Shown: positions 61,189 to 64,000 of the stretch, one piece after another | Layout of the letters: every line of letters starts with the position of its first letter | How positions within the stretch are numbered: position 1 is the first letter of the stretch | DNA from: Halomonas binhaiensis | GTDB lineage: Bacteria; Pseudomonadota; Gammaproteobacteria; Pseudomonadales; Halomonadaceae | Direction of reading: 5' to 3' | DNA: 64,000 nt | Assembly: GCF_008329985.2 (NCBI RefSeq) | Contig: NZ_CP038437.2 | Span: 2,914,001 to 2,978,000 of the forward strand | The notes under the pieces: generated by a model | What the model was told of the DNA's origin: nothing | Databases searched by the model: none | The model's input: only the letters and a program-made list of their open reading frames with translations | Made by a program: the position numbers and the translations under genes

Positions 61189-61698
61189 ATGTTTCTCGAC
61201 AATCGCCAAGTGGCGATGGACAGCCTGCTGGAGGCTCTGGCTGACAGCATTGATTATTTCCAGGACAACCTCGAGCGCCTGCGGCCATCGCTGCGCGATG
61301 CGCTGGAGCCGCATTACGAGGCACGTCAAAAGGCCATGGGCAAGCTGCAGACCCTGGCACGTCGTTATCTGGACCTGCTGCCTCGCGATGCCGATGTCGA
61401 ACGTGATGACTACATGTGGCTATGGAGTCGCTTGAAGAGCTTTGTCGGTAACGACTCCGTGGTACTGATCAACGAACTGCTCGAGCAGGAACGCGGCTTG
61501 ATGCAGGCGCTGTCTACGATCTTTACCCACCCTCTGCCCAGCTCAATCGAGCCGGTTATCGAGGAATTGTGGAAGGGTTGCCGAGCGCTAATTCGCGAGC
61601 TCTATGACCTGCAGCAGAAAACAGCGCCAAAGAAATCTTCCACTCGCCCCAAGCAGAAGAAAGCTGTTGCTCGTCGTGCCGGTGGAAGGCGTCGCTGA
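61189..61698 (+). CDS. helical protein with basic tail, unknown
   Basis: This 169-residue protein is rich in leucine and charged helices (SLLEALADSIDYFQDNLERL; LLEQERGLMQALSTIF) and ends in a strongly basic tail (KSSTRPKQKKAVARRAGG). It has no signal or membrane segment. The tail suggests binding to nucleic acid or phosphate-rich surfaces. Its leader has both a palindrome and an SD hairpin. I do not recognise the family; a four-helix-bundle fold is possible. Confidence 0.68.
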   Translation: MFLDNRQVAMDSLLEALADSIDYFQDNLERLRPSLRDALEPHYEARQKAMGKLQTLARRYLDLLPRDADVERDDYMWLWSRLKSFVGNDSVVLINELLEQERGLMQALSTIFTHPLPSSIEPVIEELWKGCRALIRELYDLQQKTAPKKSSTRPKQKKAVARRAGGRRR

Positions 61699-61720
61699 CG
61701 GTCAATCAGAGCCTCATCGT

Positions 61721-62605
61721 TCACTGCACGACTTCATCAGGCACGACACCGGAGTGGGTATCTCGCTCCGGTTCATCCAAGTCATGCCCCTGATACTTTC
61801 CCTGACCTTGAGTTCCCCGCCCTTGAGACGGTGCCTGAGGCGAAGCCAGCACAGTTGGTAACGTCACAGCCTCAGCCTTGTCGCCATCAATGTCAGCCGC
61901 ACCTGCGTTCTTATCAAGATGATTCGGTGCTAGCTCTACAGGCGGTGCAAACTGCAACGGTTCCAGTGGCCCCAGAAAACGTGGAGTCCTGGCCCATATA
62001 TACAGGTCCCCTACTGTCGCGACACGCGCAGCCGCTTCGCGCAGCTTCAGCCACCAGACTCCCAGGCTTGGCGTCTCTTCGGCGGCACAGCCGTATGCCT
62101 CCAGGCCCAGCGCATTGGCAATGAACAGCGCACGAGGCAGATGCCAGGACTGGGTGATCAAGGCGGCTTTCTCGACCAGAAATACATCCCGTGCCCGGGC
62201 CAGGGTGTCGAAGGTACTGAAACCGGCATAATCGAGGGTCATATCCACCTCGCGCACCCCGCGACCTCGCAGATCACGCCACATGGTGGCCGGCTCATTG
62301 TAGTAGAGAGTAGCATTATCACCTGATACCAGAAGGTGCTCTATCTTACCGTCCCTGAGCAATTCCGCTGCAGCTTCCATACGGCCTTCAAAGTGAGGAT
62401 TGCGTTCGCCGCTACGGGTCCAGTGAGAGGTTCCGAAGACAATACCAACCTTTCCGCTCGGACAGGATGTTACGGGATAGATGCGCTCCCGGGTGCTGAA
62501 CAACACCCAGGCATTGGCACCAAGGAAGACCAGAGTAGACAAAAGAGCAAGACCGCCGAAACACATCAGCAGGCGACGGAACAGCGTCATTAGCGACTTG
62601 CGCAT
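61721..62605 (-). CDS. SanA/YdcF-like DUF218 membrane protein
   Basis: This ~294-residue protein has an N-terminal membrane helix (LMCFGGLALLSTLVFLGANA) and the DUF218 pattern (IVFGTSHWTRSGERNPHFEGRMEAAAELL, VSGDNAT, ITQSWHLPRALFIANALG). It resembles SanA, implicated in envelope barrier function and vancomycin exclusion. GGGAG precedes the ATG at 62605. The C-terminal ~60 residues are polar and low in complexity, longer than usual SanA. Confidence 0.83.
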   Translation of the reverse strand: MRKSLMTLFRRLLMCFGGLALLSTLVFLGANAWVLFSTRERIYPVTSCPSGKVGIVFGTSHWTRSGERNPHFEGRMEAAAELLRDGKIEHLLVSGDNATLYYNEPATMWRDLRGRGVREVDMTLDYAGFSTFDTLARARDVFLVEKAALITQSWHLPRALFIANALGLEAYGCAAEETPSLGVWWLKLREAAARVATVGDLYIWARTPRFLGPLEPLQFAPPVELAPNHLDKNAGAADIDGDKAEAVTLPTVLASPQAPSQGRGTQGQGKYQGHDLDEPERDTHSGVVPDEVVQ

Positions 62606-62813
62606 CAGGCTCCCACTCAAGGCAGTGATATCGAAACGATGGAGACCAGAATCTTGCCTTGAAGGCCCGATCGAAAAGTCAGCAAGCCACGAGACCAATG
62701 GGCCTTTATCGTCACAAGCAAAGACTTTTCGCCTCTTCGCAGTACGTGTCTGACTCGTACATAACTGGCTCGCACATGTCCAACTTGCTTATGCCAAACG
62801 AGAAGACACCGAA

Positions 62814-63398
62814 CTAGAACATGCCTAGCTCCAGCTTGGCCTCATCGGACATCATCTCACGACTCCAAGGCGGATCGAAGACGATTTCAGTATGCACTCG
62901 TGATATCTGCGGCGCACCAAGGATCTTGTTACGCGCATCAGCAGCGATCACATCACCCATGCCGCAACCAGGGGCGGTAAGTGTCATGCGAATCGTCACG
63001 ATACGCTCACCACTGAGCAGACGCTCGATACGACAACCGTACACCAGGCCGAGATCCACGATATTGACCGGTATCTCGGGATCAAAGCAAGTGCGTAGCT
63101 GATCCCACACAAACGCCTCGATCTGTTCTTCACTGGCACCCTCTGGAAGCGTTGGACGCGGCAGCGCCTCCAACCCAATCGCATCAAGATTGCTACCTTC
63201 AATCAGGTACAGGCGCCCCTCGAAAGCCACGCTGACACTACTGCCCTTGGCCTGCATCACGGTGACGATGCAGTCCTCATCCAGCATCACAGTCTTGCCG
63301 AAAGGAATCGAGATGACCTCGACGTCGCGCTGCAGGGGCAATTGCTGCCCCTTGCTCAACTTGCCATCGATATTGGGGATCCGTTCATTGTCGCTCAT
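62814..63398 (-). CDS. sufT: iron-sulfur cluster assembly protein SufT
   Basis: This 194-residue protein has an N-terminal domain typical of SufT (LPLQRDVEVISIPFGKTVML, FEGRLYLIEGSNLDAIG). A DUF59/MIP18 domain follows (FDPEIPVNIVDLGLVYGCRI, MTLTAPGCGMGDVIAADAR) with the conserved Cys in APGCGMG, which aids Fe-S maturation. The ATG follows the end of sufS by 48 bases on the same strand. Confidence 0.92.
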   Translation of the reverse strand: MSDNERIPNIDGKLSKGQQLPLQRDVEVISIPFGKTVMLDEDCIVTVMQAKGSSVSVAFEGRLYLIEGSNLDAIGLEALPRPTLPEGASEEQIEAFVWDQLRTCFDPEIPVNIVDLGLVYGCRIERLLSGERIVTIRMTLTAPGCGMGDVIAADARNKILGAPQISRVHTEIVFDPPWSREMMSDEAKLELGMF

Positions 63399-63446
63399 AG
63401 AAGCCCTTATTCATGCCGGCTTTCCGCCAGGCAACTTCAATTCGTT

Positions 63447-64000
63447 TCAGCGCAACATCCCGATGACGCGTTGCAGTGCCTCAACAAAGATATCCACTTC
63501 CTCGGGAGTGTTGTAGGCAGCAAAGGAAGCTCGACAGGTTGCCTCAACACCGAAACGATGCAGCAGCGGCTGAGCACAGTGATGCCCAGTACGAATCGCC
63601 ACTCCCAGTTGATCGATCAACAGCCCAATATCCTGGCTATGCGCCCCTTCGACCACAAAGGACAGTACACCGGCCTTATCCGGGGACGTCCCCAGGATGC
63701 GCAACCCCTCTATGTTGCTGACACCTTCCGTTGCATGTTCAAGCAGCCGCTCTTCCCAGGCGGAAATATGCTTCAGGCCAATCTCGTGGATCCATCGAAT
63801 CGCACACCCCAGTGCAATCACCTCGGCAACAGCGGGAGTCCCTGCTTCAAACTTGTGAGGGATGGCTGCAAAGGTCGTCGGTACGTCGAAGGATACTGTC
63901 GCGATCATTTCACCGCCGCCCTGCCAAGGAGGCATGGCCTCGAGCAGATCCGCCCGGCCATAAAGCACGCCGACACCGGTAGGACCATAGACCTTATGCC
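63447..64000 (-). CDS. sufS: cysteine desulfurase SufS, N-terminal part beyond window
   Basis: The C-terminal ~184 residues are present. They include HKVYGPTGVGVLYG with the PLP lysine, RTGHHCAQPL with the active-site cysteine, and the C-terminal ATCRASFAAYNTPEEVD. The frame is open to the right edge, so the N-terminal ~220 residues lie outside. SufS takes sulfur from cysteine as a persulfide for Fe-S cluster assembly. It is followed by sufT, consistent with a suf operon read leftwards. Confidence 0.95.
   Translation of the reverse strand, partial: HKVYGPTGVGVLYGRADLLEAMPPWQGGGEMIATVSFDVPTTFAAIPHKFEAGTPAVAEVIALGCAIRWIHEIGLKHISAWEERLLEHATEGVSNIEGLRILGTSPDKAGVLSFVVEGAHSQDIGLLIDQLGVAIRTGHHCAQPLLHRFGVEATCRASFAAYNTPEEVDIFVEALQRVIGMLR

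Overview
The window looks like a chromosomal segment of a halophilic gammaproteobacterium, most likely Halomonadaceae (Halomonas, Vreelandella or a close relative). This is inferred from the mix of gammaproteobacterial housekeeping genes (glpG, nadK, YeaC, YqcC, DUF3549, sufT/sufS), PutA/PutP for the osmolyte proline, several TRAP and tripartite tricarboxylate transporters, and moderately high GC. No rRNA, CRISPR array, transposase, integrase or phage gene is visible. One tRNA gene, tRNA-Gly(CCC), is present.

Layout. 0-5.6 kb: a catabolic operon with a TRAP carboxylate transporter (5' end cut by the window), an SDR, a 3-hydroxyacyl-CoA-dehydrogenase-type enzyme, a beta-keto acid cleavage enzyme (BKACE) and a LacI regulator. 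5.7-11.5 kb: a glutathione transferase, a SorA/SoxC-type sulfite dehydrogenase with its monohaem cytochrome, the glutamate symporter GltS, and hutG with an IclR regulator. 11.8-21.8 kb: mostly housekeeping genes (DUF2797, YeaC, rhomboid protease GlpG, a metallophosphatase, NAD kinase, an EamA exporter, a PMP3-domain protein, a CBS protein, NfsA), then an XRE-cupin regulator with AzlCD. 22.2-36.9 kb: a second catabolic region with LysR, a TctC receptor, a CaiB CoA-transferase and an MmgE/PrpD protein, then AbrB and TctAB on the opposite strand, then enoyl-CoA hydratase, ADP-forming acyl-CoA synthetase, a FadJ-like fusion and a thioesterase. Together these suggest uptake, CoA activation and beta-oxidation-like breakdown of an unidentified carboxylate.

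37-44.8 kb is accessory. It holds an orphan double-glycine-leader peptide, a lipoprotein, an AraC regulator with a small divergent gene, and a segment flanked by a 31-bp imperfect direct repeat beside tRNA-Gly. That segment carries a MocR-type regulator divergent from a clavaminate-synthase-like dioxygenase, a beta-hydroxyacid dehydrogenase and a TauE/SafE exporter. 45-51.6 kb is the proline region (AraC regulator, short PutA, PutP). 52.3-54.9 kb has three tandem OmpW-family porins. 55-64 kb has a GGCT-like protein, YqcC, an amino-acid ABC transporter, DUF3549, a RimK-type ligase with its zinc-protease partner, a SanA-like protein, and sufT with the C-terminal part of sufS.

The most striking pattern not explained by genes is a set of short imperfect tandem repeats (periods 6-20 bp). 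They sit mostly between genes, and often start at or straddle the stop codon of the upstream gene.
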